Positions 44,657 to 52,788 of a stretch of DNA of 64,000 bases are shown here, one piece after another. Source of the DNA: Proteus terrae subsp. cibarius (GTDB lineage: Bacteria; Pseudomonadota; Gammaproteobacteria; Enterobacterales; Enterobacteriaceae); contig NZ_CP047349.1 of NCBI RefSeq assembly GCF_011045835.1, forward strand, positions 1,302,001-1,366,000. Reading direction: 5' to 3'. Positions within the stretch are counted from its first letter, which is position 1. Every line of letters begins with the position of its first letter. A model generated the notes under the pieces. That model made no database searches, was not told the origin of the DNA, and saw only the letters and a list, made by a program, of their open reading frames with translations. Made by a program: the position numbers and the translations under genes.

Positions 44657-46041
44657 TGAACCAAGTTCCGAATAATTTAATGGCGGAACAAAATGTTATT
44701 GGAGGACTCCTGCTCGACCCGCAAAGTGATAATGCGCAATCAATTTTTTCACTGCTAAAACCTGAAGATTTTTATACCCGACACCATCAAATTATCTATC
44801 TCACTCTGCGAGAAATGTATACCCAACGTATGCCAATAGACATCATGACGGTGACGGATTATCTGGAGTCAAAAGGGCGAATTAATCAATCAGGTGGTTT
44901 TGCCTATCTTGCTGAGATGGCAAGAGAAACACCGAGTGTTGCTAACATTATGGCTTATGCGAAAAAAATCCGAGAGTGTTCCGCACAGCGTTTTGTTATC
45001 GAAAAGACGGTTGAAATTCAAAAACTCATGATGGTGCCAAGTGAGTTAAGTTTTACGGATAAAATTGAACAAGCACAACGCTTGCTTGATGAAGCCACTT
45101 CGTTTGGAAAAATGGGAAAAAAAACAGGGTTGCGCCGAATTGATGATGTGTTGGATGATGTTTTTACCGACATTTGTGACCGACAAGATAACCCAGAGAA
45201 ACATCGAGGATTAAAAACGGGATTTAAAGATTTTGACCGCCTATTAAGCCCGAAACAGATTGTTATCGGTTCACTGTTCGTGATTGGTGCTCGCCCTAAG
45301 ATGGGGAAAACAACCGTTCTCACTGAAATGGCAAAAAATGTCTCACAACAAGGTAAGCCTGTATTGCTGTTCAGCATGGAAATGACGGATAAACAGCTTG
45401 TTGAGCGGACACTAGCCCAACAAACCCAGATTAATTCAGATAAATTTTACCAAAAGTTAGAGGAGCATGAATGGGATAGGCTTTGCAGTGCCATCGGTCG
45501 CCTTAAAGATGAGCCCAATATTTGGGTGGATGATACACCTGGCATGTCCTTACAACACATTCGTTCTGAAAGTCGGAAAATCAAACGCAAAGTCGGTGAT
45601 ATTGGGTTTATTGGTGTCGATTACCTCACTCTGATGCAAGCGGGAAAAGCTGACCGTAATGATATTGCCTATGGTGAAATCACTAAGGGGCTAAAAATAT
45701 TGGCAAAAGAGCTCAATACGGTGGTTGTGTTGCTTGTACAACTGAATCGGGGATTAGAAAACAGGGCTGACAAACGTCCCGTACCAAGTGATTCAAGAGA
45801 CACAGGACAAATCGAGCAAGATTGTGATTATTGGTTAGGCATTTATCGTGATGCGGTGTACCACGATAATGCGGATGAAACGCTGACCGAGATGATTTTA
45901 AGGCTCAATCGACACGGTAAAACAGGCACCGTGTATGTTGATCAACAAGGATTGAGTATTACACCGGTTGATCAATATATGGCTGCTTATCGCGCTCAAC
46001 CGAAACGAGAACCCAAAAAATATTGTGAAAAATCGTTTTAA
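44656..46041 (+). CDS. replicative DNA helicase (DnaB family)
   Basis: 461 residues, close to E. coli DnaB (471). N-terminal domain NNLMAEQNVIGGLLLDP, Walker A GARPKMGKTT, FSMEMTDKQLVERTLAQQ and DYLTLMQ. Like P22 gp12 the phage carries its own helicase, so it does not need a DnaC-like loader for the host protein. GGAGGGAG precedes the ATG; a GTG one codon earlier is also possible. Confidence 0.95.
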   Translation: MNQVPNNLMAEQNVIGGLLLDPQSDNAQSIFSLLKPEDFYTRHHQIIYLTLREMYTQRMPIDIMTVTDYLESKGRINQSGGFAYLAEMARETPSVANIMAYAKKIRECSAQRFVIEKTVEIQKLMMVPSELSFTDKIEQAQRLLDEATSFGKMGKKTGLRRIDDVLDDVFTDICDRQDNPEKHRGLKTGFKDFDRLLSPKQIVIGSLFVIGARPKMGKTTVLTEMAKNVSQQGKPVLLFSMEMTDKQLVERTLAQQTQINSDKFYQKLEEHEWDRLCSAIGRLKDEPNIWVDDTPGMSLQHIRSESRKIKRKVGDIGFIGVDYLTLMQAGKADRNDIAYGEITKGLKILAKELNTVVVLLVQLNRGLENRADKRPVPSDSRDTGQIEQDCDYWLGIYRDAVYHDNADETLTEMILRLNRHGKTGTVYVDQQGLSITPVDQYMAAYRAQPKREPKKYCEKSF

Positions 46042-46062
46042 TTCGATAGAGGGATTTTAGAT

Positions 46063-46398
46063 ATGACAATAAAACAACTACAGAAAAAAATTCATCAACA
46101 AAACATTGAGGCTGGATGGTGGGATATCCCAAGGGAAAAAGGAACCTTACTTTGCTTGATCCATTCTGAAATTAGTGAAGCAATGGAGGGAGAGCGTAAA
46201 GATCTAATGGATTACCATTTACCACATAGAAAAATGGCAGAAGTTGAACTTGCTGATGCTGTTATTCGTATTTTGGATTATGCGGAAGAGTTCGGTTACG
46301 ACATCGAAAGCGCTATTACAGAGAAACTCGAATACAACAAACATCGAGTAGATCATCAGCGAGAAAATAGAGTTAAAAAAGGAGGTAAACGATTTTAA
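46063..46398 (+). CDS. MazG-like nucleotide pyrophosphohydrolase
   Basis: 111 residues with the MazG metal-binding pattern EISEAMEGER and ELADAVIRILD. These enzymes hydrolyse NTPs or dNTPs to monophosphates; in phages they may alter nucleotide pools or alarmone signalling. AGAGGGA precedes the start. Confidence 0.85.
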   Translation: MTIKQLQKKIHQQNIEAGWWDIPREKGTLLCLIHSEISEAMEGERKDLMDYHLPHRKMAEVELADAVIRILDYAEEFGYDIESAITEKLEYNKHRVDHQRENRVKKGGKRF

Positions 46399-46465
46399 TT
46401 TAGCAATTTCCGAGATGAAACTAGGTGTTTGTATATTTAAAAAATAATGATGGAGAGGTTGTTTA

Positions 46466-46915
46466 GTGACAGATGATATCTGTCTCCATAAATCCAATCT
46501 CAACAGTATTTTCAAAGTGCTCTCCGAAATCGTGACAACAGGTAAACGCTATCGCATCAAAATCACCGAGTGGCGTGATTTAAGAACCATACCCATGAAT
46601 AAAACATGGCGTATGTGGATGGAAACCACAGGCGAGTGGTTACGTGCACGTGGCGTTGTTATCGATATTAAAAATGGTGTCGGTGAAGTTGTTTTATCAA
46701 AGCCCATCACTAATGAGGAAACTCATGAATATTTCGTTGGACATTGGCTAGGACGCAATGAAAACGGTGAGCGTGAAAAAACCAGCAAGATGGATAAAGC
46801 AAGGATGCTTTACATGATGGAGAAACATGAACAATGGTGCATTGAGAAGGGAATTCCGATCATCATTCCTCGTAACTCTGAATATATGAGTTTGAAAAGA
46901 AAGCAAGAAGAATAG
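46466..46915 (+). CDS. ninB: NinB recombination protein
   Basis: 149 residues, GTG start after GGAGAGG. RYRIKITEWRDLRT and KTWRMWMETTGEWL, and KTSKMDKARMLYMMEKHEQW, are the NinB/Orf family blocks. It binds single-stranded DNA and aids phage recombination in place of RecFOR. Confidence 0.92.
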   Translation: MTDDICLHKSNLNSIFKVLSEIVTTGKRYRIKITEWRDLRTIPMNKTWRMWMETTGEWLRARGVVIDIKNGVGEVVLSKPITNEETHEYFVGHWLGRNENGEREKTSKMDKARMLYMMEKHEQWCIEKGIPIIIPRNSEYMSLKRKQEE

Positions 46916-46993
46916 GAAATAGTGATGATTATTTCAGTTAATAACATGATCGTTTTTATTTTAGAGTGATAAAAAATAGTAATCAGGAGGCTC

Positions 46994-47284
46994 ATGATGA
47001 ATTTACGCAATGAGGCAAAAGGGCGTGAATGTCAGATTAGAATACCTTCAGTTTGTAATGGTAACTCTGAAACGGTTGTTTTAGCCCATTACAGAATGTC
47101 AGGTCTTTGTGGCGTCGGAATAAAATCGCATGACTTATTTGGCGCTTGGGCTTGTAGTGCATGTCACGATGAAGTTGATAGACGAACACGATTTACGGAT
47201 ATGGAGTATGCAAAACAATGTCACCTAGAAGGTGTTTTGAGAACGCAAGCCATATTGATCCAAGAAGGGAAGTTGAACGTGTGA
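46994..47284 (+). CDS. DUF1364 (YbcO-like) putative nuclease
   Basis: 96 residues with CQIRIPSVCNG, LAHYR and WACSACHDEVD; paired cysteines and a histidine form an HNH-like metal site in this lambdoid family. AGGAGG precedes tandem ATGs. Followed by rusA with a GTGA overlap. Confidence 0.88.
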   Translation: MMNLRNEAKGRECQIRIPSVCNGNSETVVLAHYRMSGLCGVGIKSHDLFGAWACSACHDEVDRRTRFTDMEYAKQCHLEGVLRTQAILIQEGKLNV

Positions 47285-47637
47285 AGGTCTTTAATATCGA
47301 ACCAGTACCTAAACCAAGGATGACTCAGGCTGATAAATGGAAAAAACGTCCCCCAGTTTTAAAGTATTTTGCGTTTAAGGACGAAGTAAAGTTAAACAAA
47401 ATCACCCTACCTGAATCACATTACCACATTACATTCATTCTACCCATGCCGAAGAGTTGGAGTAAAACTAAACGCTCCGAAATGAACGGTAAACCCCATC
47501 AACAAAAACCGGATAAAGATAATCTCGAAAAAGCATTACTTGATGCTATTTTTGACGATGATTCACGTGTATGGGATGGGCGGGTAACAAAAGTGTGGGG
47601 AAAAAGGGGGCAGATAATTATCCAAGAGGTGCGATAG
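47281..47637 (+). CDS. rusA: RusA-type Holliday junction resolvase
   Basis: 118 residues (E. coli RusA 120). KPDKDNLEKALLDAIFDDD carries the catalytic aspartates and lysine, followed by WDGRVTKVW. GTG start at 47281 overlapping the previous stop. Resolves branched DNA before packaging. Confidence 0.93.
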   Translation: MKVFNIEPVPKPRMTQADKWKKRPPVLKYFAFKDEVKLNKITLPESHYHITFILPMPKSWSKTKRSEMNGKPHQQKPDKDNLEKALLDAIFDDDSRVWDGRVTKVWGKRGQIIIQEVR

Positions 47638-48269
47638 TGAATATTGAGTGGATACGCGAGCGAGTAAGTACAGCGTTGATGAATGTTTGTATTATAGAAA
47701 ATGGGCCGTTAAGTGCCATGGAGGAACAAGCAATACTTGTAACCGATAGGTTTAAAAGAAACCCAATACGCTATGCGGGTGAAAGAAAGCCTCGATACAG
47801 ACTCCCCTCACATCCACTCAAAATTAAGCAAAAACATGCCAAAGGAAAATCAAAACCATTAATTAATGAAGTTACTTATCGCACTTCATCATGGCGCAGA
47901 GGTATTCATCAATTGCCTAACGAAATGCGCTTATGGTTACTCTATTGCTATGGTGATTATCAATATTATCGTGAGCAAATACTCATTATTCCCTATATTT
48001 GGCATGAGTTTCAGCGATTAAATAGTAAAAAAAGGATAACGAAAAAAGTTAAGCAACGACTTCAATCTCTTACCTTACTAGCCATTCAGGCGGTAAAAGC
48101 AGAAATTAATCAAACAGCAAAAAAATATACGGATGTTAAGCTCGCTGAATTGTTGGGCGTCAGTGCTGATGCTTGGCGAAAGAGCTATAAACTGTATTGG
48201 ATTTGTTTATTAGATTGTTGCTATCAATTAGATAGAGATTCGCTATTCAAAATTAGCGCTTTAAGCTGA
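47637..48269 (+). CDS. Q: late antiterminator Q
   Basis: 210 residues, GTG start at 47637 sharing a base with the rusA stop. YRTSSWRRGIHQLPNEMRLW followed by WHEF and a C-terminal helix-turn-helix (VKLAELLGVSADAWRKSYK) are features of the phage antiterminator Q family distinct from lambda Q. It should modify polymerase at the late promoter just downstream and read through the terminator at 48348. Confidence 0.82.
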   Translation: MNIEWIRERVSTALMNVCIIENGPLSAMEEQAILVTDRFKRNPIRYAGERKPRYRLPSHPLKIKQKHAKGKSKPLINEVTYRTSSWRRGIHQLPNEMRLWLLYCYGDYQYYREQILIIPYIWHEFQRLNSKKRITKKVKQRLQSLTLLAIQAVKAEINQTAKKYTDVKLAELLGVSADAWRKSYKLYWICLLDCCYQLDRDSLFKISALS

Positions 48270-48347
48270 TTAAAAAAGTTGCAAAACTCCGTTTTTTTCT
48301 ATAAATTAAATGCAATATTTATATAATAGTATAAATGTAAGTATTTC
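48270..48347 (+). promoter_or_regulatory. late promoter region pR'
   Basis: AT-rich, with TTGCAA at 48280 area and TATAAA/TATAAT-like hexamers before the terminator at 48348. The arrangement Q - promoter - terminator - late genes is that of lambda. I cannot assign -35 and -10 with certainty. Confidence 0.45.
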
Positions 48348-48372
48348 AAACCCCGCTTCGGCGGGGTTTTTT
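48348..48372 (+). terminator. tR'-type terminator
   Basis: CCCCGC-TTCG-GCGGGG with six T residues, a strong stem just after the presumed late promoter. Confidence 0.85.
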
Positions 48373-48508
48373 GTTATCTACAATCCCATGTAGGTCAAAG
48401 ATAAAAAATTTAGGATTTAGGGCTTGAAAAATGCTTGCTCGTTCATATTTATATTTTGGGCAAATAAGATACCGCCCATAATTCACTAAATACTGAAGGA
48501 GGAGTTAT

Positions 48509-48967
48509 ATGCCTAACATTAAACCTTTTTCATTATTCCCAACATTATCTGACAACCTACTTTCAAATCGTTTTGATCAGATAGATCGCCTGTTTAGTCA
48601 GTTAACAGGCAGTAAGCCCATTGCATCACCAATTCAGACCTATAACCTGAAACAGATTGATGATAACCACTATGAACTGACAGTGAGTGTGCCTGGATAT
48701 CAAGAAAATGACTTATCGGTTTCATTGAAAGGAAGTCGTTTATTGATTGAGGGGAAAAAAGAAGAAAAATCAGAAGAAGACAATGATAAATGGATCCACC
48801 GAGGCATATCTCAAGGGCAATTTACGTTGCAATTTGACCTCGGTAAAAATGTTAAAATAGAAAAAGCCGATTTATCAAGTGGACTTCTGACCATTGCTAT
48901 TGAGTATGAATTACCTGAAGAAGAAAAACGACAAACAATAGCGATAGAAAATAAAGATAAAAGTTAA
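48509..48967 (+). CDS. Hsp20-family small heat shock protein
   Basis: 152 residues. An alpha-crystallin domain (HYELTVSVPGYQENDLSV through LSSGLLTIAIEYELPEEE) with the IbpA-like N-terminus FSLFPTLSDNL and an acidic C-terminal tail. Such ATP-independent chaperones hold unfolding proteins. AGGAGGAG precedes the ATG. It is unusual for a temperate phage; it starts the cargo block. Confidence 0.9.
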   Translation: MPNIKPFSLFPTLSDNLLSNRFDQIDRLFSQLTGSKPIASPIQTYNLKQIDDNHYELTVSVPGYQENDLSVSLKGSRLLIEGKKEEKSEEDNDKWIHRGISQGQFTLQFDLGKNVKIEKADLSSGLLTIAIEYELPEEEKRQTIAIENKDKS

Positions 48968-48990
48968 TTGAGTTAGATAACGTGAATAAG

Positions 48991-49024
48991 ATTAAGGCTA
49001 CGCATGATGTGTAGCCTTAATTGT
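48991..49024 (+). terminator. terminator after hsp20-like gene
   Basis: ATTAAGGCTAC (48991-49001) pairs with GTAGCCTTAAT (49011-49021), followed by TGTTTTC. Confidence 0.7.
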
Positions 49025-49044
49025 TTTCAATACACAATAAAAAA

Positions 49045-49346
49045 ATGCCGATACGCTAGGAGTCATATCGGCATATAAAATAAACGCAAGAAGCAATGTA
49101 AGTCATGTCGTACTAATTCGTATCAAACCTGTCAATTTGATACGAATGTAATGATAATTATTCTCACTAAGATATTCAACCCTAAATTAAATAAGGTTAC
49201 TTTGTAGCCTTTCCGTCTATGCCGACCACAGAATCAATACCCACTTATACCGTTCACACAAGAGCTGTGAGTCGGCACCTTTTAATAGGGTTTCATTCTT
49301 GATAGCACACACAAGTGCTTTTATTGCAAAAATAAAGTTTGCTATC
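49045..49346. repeat. cluster of inverted repeats upstream of csp
   Basis: Four stems in 300 gene-free bases: ATGCCGATA/TATCGGCAT (49045-49074), ATTCGTATCAAA/TTTGATACGAAT (49116-49147, 12 bp), TGCCGAC plus CACAG with CTGTG plus GTCGGCA (49220-49277), GATAGCA/TGCTATC (49301-49346). No gene between 48968 and 49547. Confidence 0.6.
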
Positions 49347-49371
49347 TGAATTTTTATATGGCTTAATAACG

Positions 49372-49547
49372 TCACTGGTTTGGAAGTACAGGCCTATTTA
49401 TGTTAGTCAGTTTAAAGTTGTTCACCGTTTAGCGTTATCCTCGATACCACTTCATTGCGAATTCCTTCTAATTAATTCCCATAAGTAAAAATAAAAAACA
49501 AACCCTCATATGCCTTATGGCAAATTAAATAAATTAAAGGAAATTCT
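49372..49547 (+). promoter_or_regulatory. cspA-type 5' leader with cold box
   Basis: TGGTTTGGAAGTACAGGCC at 49376-49394 resembles the start of the E. coli cspA leader (GGTTTGACGTACAGACC), including the cold box. The remaining leader, about 175 nt in all, and AAAGGAAA before the ATG fit the thermosensitive cspA leader. The promoter is probably at 49339-49368. Confidence 0.65.
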
Positions 49548-49760
49548 ATGTCTAATACAATGACTGGTTCAGTAAAATGGTTTAACGATGATAAAGGTTT
49601 TGGTTTCATCACTCCTAAAGATGGAAGTAAAGATGTATTTGTACATTACTCTGCAATTCAGAGTGATGACTTCAAATCTCTGATGGAAGGCCAAGAAGTT
49701 TCATTTACCATTGAAAATGGTATGAAAGGCCCAGCAGCAGGCAACGTGGTGGCTCTCTAA
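49548..49760 (+). CDS. CspA-family cold shock protein
   Basis: 70 residues, equal in length to CspA. RNA-binding motifs KGFGFI (RNP1) and VFVHY (RNP2) are intact; the start [20 protein letters not shown] is typical. An RNA chaperone melting structures in the cold. Followed by a YmcF-like frame, the arrangement of E. coli cspG-ymcF and cspB-ynfQ. Confidence 0.95.
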   Translation: MSNTMTGSVKWFNDDKGFGFITPKDGSKDVFVHYSAIQSDDFKSLMEGQEVSFTIENGMKGPAAGNVVAL

Positions 49761-49767
49761 AGGCGCT

Positions 49768-49908
49768 ATTACTATTCGCCTCTATTTTAAATGCCCTTGT
49801 TGTAGCGGTTCACAATATAGAACATCACAATTTGATGTTACAGTGAACAATCCACACGGCGCAAAATGTATTTTTTGTAAGACTGTAATGGCTGCTCAAA
49901 TGAGTTAA
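49768..49908 (+). CDS. YmcF/YnfQ-like zinc-ribbon microprotein, ATT start
   Basis: A frame without ATG, GTG or TTG at its 5' end encodes ITIRLYFKCPCCSGSQYR then TSQFDVTVNNPHGAKCIFCK and a short tail, clearly homologous to the E. coli cold-shock microproteins YmcF and YnfQ, which start at ATT. An ATT at 49768 lies five bases after AAAGG (a second at 49774). CPCC and CIFC form a four-cysteine zinc ribbon. About 46 residues, shorter at the C-terminus than YmcF. Eight bases downstream of csp. Confidence 0.75.
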   Translation: MTIRLYFKCPCCSGSQYRTSQFDVTVNNPHGAKCIFCKTVMAAQMS

Positions 49909-49931
49909 GCGTTAAATAGTTGAATATATAG

Positions 49932-49957
49932 AACCTCGCTTTGGCGGGGTTTTTTTG
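49932..49957 (+). terminator. csp operon terminator
   Basis: CCTCGC-TTTG-GCGGGG stem followed by eight T residues. Confidence 0.85.
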
Positions 49958-50045
49958 TTGCTTAAATTTAAAGATGATCCCTTTATATTTTAAAACGTAC
50001 ATATTCATTAGTGTGTGGTAAACTTAGGAAAGTAAACATACCTCA

Positions 50046-50084
50046 TTGCTATCAACAGCAAACCTTGCATTTGCAAGTTTTTAT
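50046..50084 (+). other. two hairpins before the 35-residue ORF
   Basis: TTGCT-N6-AGCAA (50046-50061) then CTTGC-ATTT-GCAAG with five T residues (50064-50082). The second looks like an intrinsic terminator or leader stem. The rest of 49958-50132 shows nothing recognisable. Confidence 0.5.
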
Positions 50085-50132
50085 CGAAAATAGATGCGGT
50101 ATCTAAAGGAATAATTTCCTAAGGAGATGCCT

Positions 50133-50240
50133 ATGAATTGGTCTGCGCTATTACACCGAATCCCCGCTTTTTTACGGAATGTAATTATCATTGCTTTATT
50201 GCTCTTAGTTGCATTTGTGATAGTTCGTTGGTTCAGGTAA
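50133..50240 (+). CDS. 35-residue single-span membrane peptide
   Basis: MNWSALLHRIPAFLRNV... then a hydrophobic segment of about 17 residues and a basic end RWFR. AAGGAG lies six bases before ATG 50133. Size, single span and basic C-terminus recall type I toxins (Ldr/Hok-like) or small membrane regulators, without sequence proof. A structured leader precedes it. Confidence 0.6.
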   Translation: MNWSALLHRIPAFLRNVIIIALLLLVAFVIVRWFR

Positions 50241-50247
50241 ATTCATT

Positions 50248-50322
50248 CCGCCATTAGCTTAACTGGGAGAGTATTTAGTTTTATTTAAACTAAAAGTCGA
50301 GGTTCGATACCTTGATGGCGGC
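50248..50322 (+). tRNA. tRNA-like element, possibly degenerate
   Basis: CCGCCAT (50248-50254) pairs with ATGGCGG (50315-50321). A T arm CGAGG-TTCGATA-CCTTG and a D arm GCTT...GAGT with GG in the loop are present. The anticodon arm is odd: TAGTT/AACTA gives a seven-base loop TTATTTA (anticodon AUU) but leaves two extra bases before it; the other pairing TTTAG/CTAAA leaves an 11-base loop. CCA is not encoded. It lies where Stx phages carry tRNA genes, downstream of Q. Confidence 0.5.
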
Positions 50323-50408
50323 CTAATTAAATATAAAGCTTCTCATCTATTTTTTATTTTAATCTATAGAAAACTTGATATTAGGAGCATAAACTCTTAG
50401 GAGTTATT

Positions 50409-50816
50409 ATGACAGGACTAAATCAAACAAAAGTAATTAGTCGAGTTTTACAATGGATTAGTAGTGTTGGCCTGATATTGCTTGCAATTATTTTAATAAT
50501 TTTTTTAGTTAAAGAAACTATTATCCTTGCTAATTTATTGTTTACAGTTAGTGATCCAGTTTCAATTTATTTATTAGTTGATGGACTTATCATTTACTTT
50601 CTTTGTTTTGAATTTATTGCATTAATTATTAAATATTTTCAGTCGAATTATCACTTCCCATTGCAATATTTTATTTATATTGCAATAACTGCGGTAATTA
50701 GGTTAATTGTTGTTGAACATAAAAATCCTCAGTTACTTATTGTTTACTCAGGAACGATACTGCTACTTGTTATTGCATTATATATTTCTAGTGCTGAAAG
50801 ATTGAAACCTAATTAA
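50409..50816 (+). CDS. PsiE-family membrane protein
   Basis: 135 residues, four hydrophobic helices. GLIIYFLCFEFIALIIKYFQS and FPLQYFIYIAITAVIRLI closely match E. coli PsiE (phosphate-starvation-inducible E, 136 residues). Function unknown in any host. AGGAG precedes the ATG. Host-like cargo in the prophage. Confidence 0.9.
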   Translation: MTGLNQTKVISRVLQWISSVGLILLAIILIIFLVKETIILANLLFTVSDPVSIYLLVDGLIIYFLCFEFIALIIKYFQSNYHFPLQYFIYIAITAVIRLIVVEHKNPQLLIVYSGTILLLVIALYISSAERLKPN

Positions 50817-50916
50817 AATTATAAAAGTAGTAAAAAAAGCATAATCTTACTAATATGAATACAGTTATGATCTACTATAATCAGATTATATGAATGTTTC
50901 ATATGAGGTAGTAAGA

Positions 50917-51912
50917 ATGTTTAACTCTGTTACAGATATTCACAAAAATAATTTTGTTGGTAAAAAAATTATTGTAGGGATTAGCACTTGTTTATTAGGG
51001 AATAATGTTAGGTTTGATGGTGGTCATAAGCGCTTTCATCTTGCCGTAGATGAACTATCTGATTATTTTGAATATCAATCGGCTTGTCCTGAGATGGCTA
51101 TTGGTTTACCTACACCAAGGCCCGCACTAAGATTAGTTAAATCAAATTCAGGAGAAATTGCATTAAAATTTAGTAACGGGAGTGAAGGTGATTTAACTGA
51201 AAAGATGAATCGGTATTCTGTTGAGTATTTAGAGAAATTTAATCAGTTTAGTGGGTATATTGTTTGTGCAAAATCACCAAGTTGTGGATTAGAGCGTGTT
51301 CGTGTATATGATCCTATTGGTAATGGTAATAGGAAGGCTGGGACGGGTATTTTTACAGAAAATCTGAAAAAAATGATGCCTTGGTTACCAATAGAGGAAG
51401 ATGGACGATTGAATGATCCTCATATAAGAGAAAATTTTGTTATACGTGTATTTGCACTGGATGAGTTGAATGAATTGAGAATGAACGCATTTACTCGTCA
51501 GTCTTTAATCGATTTCCATACAAGATATAAACTGCTCTTATTGGCTCATTCACAACCTCTTTATAGAGAGTTAGGTCGCTTTGTTGCTAATAATAAAGAA
51601 TGGCATTCATTGGAAGCTTTTTTTGATGAATATCGAAATAGATTTATGACATTATTACAGCACCAAGCAACACGACGTAATCATACCAATGTTCTTATGC
51701 ATGTGCAGGGGTATTTTAAGCGCTATTTAACATCAAATCAGCGACAAGCATTAAGTCAATTGATTTTAGAATACCGTCAAGGAATACAGCCTTTATTAGC
51801 ACCTTTAACATTAATTAATCATTATCTATCAGAGCATCCTGATAATTATTTGAGTAAACAGAGATATTTTCATCCTTATCCTCAATCCTTAAGATTACGT
51901 TATGGATTATAA
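50917..51912 (+). CDS. DUF523 and DUF1722 protein
   Basis: 331 residues. N-terminal DUF523 (ISTCLLGNNVRFDGGHKR, CPEMAIGLPTPRPALRL, KSPSCG) has the three-cysteine layout of TudS-like desulfidases that remove sulfur from thiouracil; C-terminal DUF1722 (TRQSLIDFHTRYKLLLLAHS) occurs in YbgA. Together this is the YbgA-type fusion. ATG 50917 has GAGG upstream. Possible role in thionucleobase detoxification, inferred. Confidence 0.85.
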   Translation: MFNSVTDIHKNNFVGKKIIVGISTCLLGNNVRFDGGHKRFHLAVDELSDYFEYQSACPEMAIGLPTPRPALRLVKSNSGEIALKFSNGSEGDLTEKMNRYSVEYLEKFNQFSGYIVCAKSPSCGLERVRVYDPIGNGNRKAGTGIFTENLKKMMPWLPIEEDGRLNDPHIRENFVIRVFALDELNELRMNAFTRQSLIDFHTRYKLLLLAHSQPLYRELGRFVANNKEWHSLEAFFDEYRNRFMTLLQHQATRRNHTNVLMHVQGYFKRYLTSNQRQALSQLILEYRQGIQPLLAPLTLINHYLSEHPDNYLSKQRYFHPYPQSLRLRYGL

Positions 51913-51936
51913 TAAACTTATTGATAGGAGGAAAAT

Positions 51937-52446
51937 ATGATACGTTCTTTTGTCACTTTTTTAAGTTCATTTATTCTTACTGGATGCAATGTTATTCCTC
52001 CGAGTGACATTAAGCCTGTTAATAATTTTGATCTATCACGTTATCTTGGGCAGTGGTATGAGGTCGCTAGAATAGATAATCGTTTTGAAAAAGGCTTAAC
52101 GAAAGTTACCGCAAATTATTCATTACGAGATGATGGTGGTGTTAAGGTTATTAATCGAGGTTGGAGTCAAAATAAACATCGCTGGAAAGAAAGTATCGGT
52201 AAGGCTTATTTTGTTGATTTATCTAATAAAGGTGCATTAAAAGTATCATTTTTTGGTCCATTCTATGGTGGATATAATATCATCAAATTGGATAAGAATT
52301 ATCAATATTCTTTGGTTGTAGGACCAGATAAAGATTATTTATGGATATTATCACGTACACCGACCATGCCATCAAATTTGTTGAATGAATATATTCATTT
52401 TGCAACATCATATGGATTTGATAGTAACAGGATCATAATATTTTAA
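51937..52446 (+). CDS. blc: outer-membrane lipocalin (Blc-like)
   Basis: 169 residues. Signal peptide with lipobox LTGC at residues 14-17; lipocalin motif LGQWYEVARIDNRFE, then VKVINRG and FFGPFYGGYNI, and the LWILSRTP strand, all as in bacterial Blc. It binds lysophospholipids at the outer membrane and is linked to envelope stress. AGGAGG precedes the ATG. Confidence 0.93.
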   Translation: MIRSFVTFLSSFILTGCNVIPPSDIKPVNNFDLSRYLGQWYEVARIDNRFEKGLTKVTANYSLRDDGGVKVINRGWSQNKHRWKESIGKAYFVDLSNKGALKVSFFGPFYGGYNIIKLDKNYQYSLVVGPDKDYLWILSRTPTMPSNLLNEYIHFATSYGFDSNRIIIF

Positions 52447-52560
52447 CAAAAGGTATATAGCTGAATTTAAATACTATCTAATTTGATGGTATTTAATTAT
52501 AATTTGAAAATGCCTATTCATATTATCCATTATAATAACACTGGTAATGATTATTTACAC

Positions 52561-52788
52561 CTAAGAGCATGGGGATTTATGAGTTAGTGTTATCCAGGCT
52601 AGTCGTTTTGTTTTTATTGGTGAATAAAATGTGCACTTTTCTGATTTTTTATTTATATCGTTCTCGATTTGAGTTGTTTGTTTAACTGACTGATTTTTAT
52701 CATTATTAGTTATTAAAATGAAAGTAATTATAAAAAATAAAGAAATAAGAAATAAAATAATATATCGCACTTGATTACTCCGTTTCAT
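52561..52788 (-). CDS. small membrane-anchored protein (75 aa)
   Basis: MKRSNQVRYIILFLISLFFIITF... has one N-terminal hydrophobic anchor (residues 9-26), then a polar part with two cysteines. No known family, no clear ribosome site, opposite strand to the late genes. The remainder of 52447-52932 is AT-rich and shows no gene. Confidence 0.4.
   Translation of the reverse strand: MKRSNQVRYIILFLISLFFIITFILITNNDKNQSVKQTTQIENDINKKSEKCTFYSPIKTKRLAWITLTHKSPCS

Noticed and set aside
45018..45377. 119-codon frame antisense to the helicase
   Set aside because: No initiation signal; the helicase Walker A region is encoded opposite.
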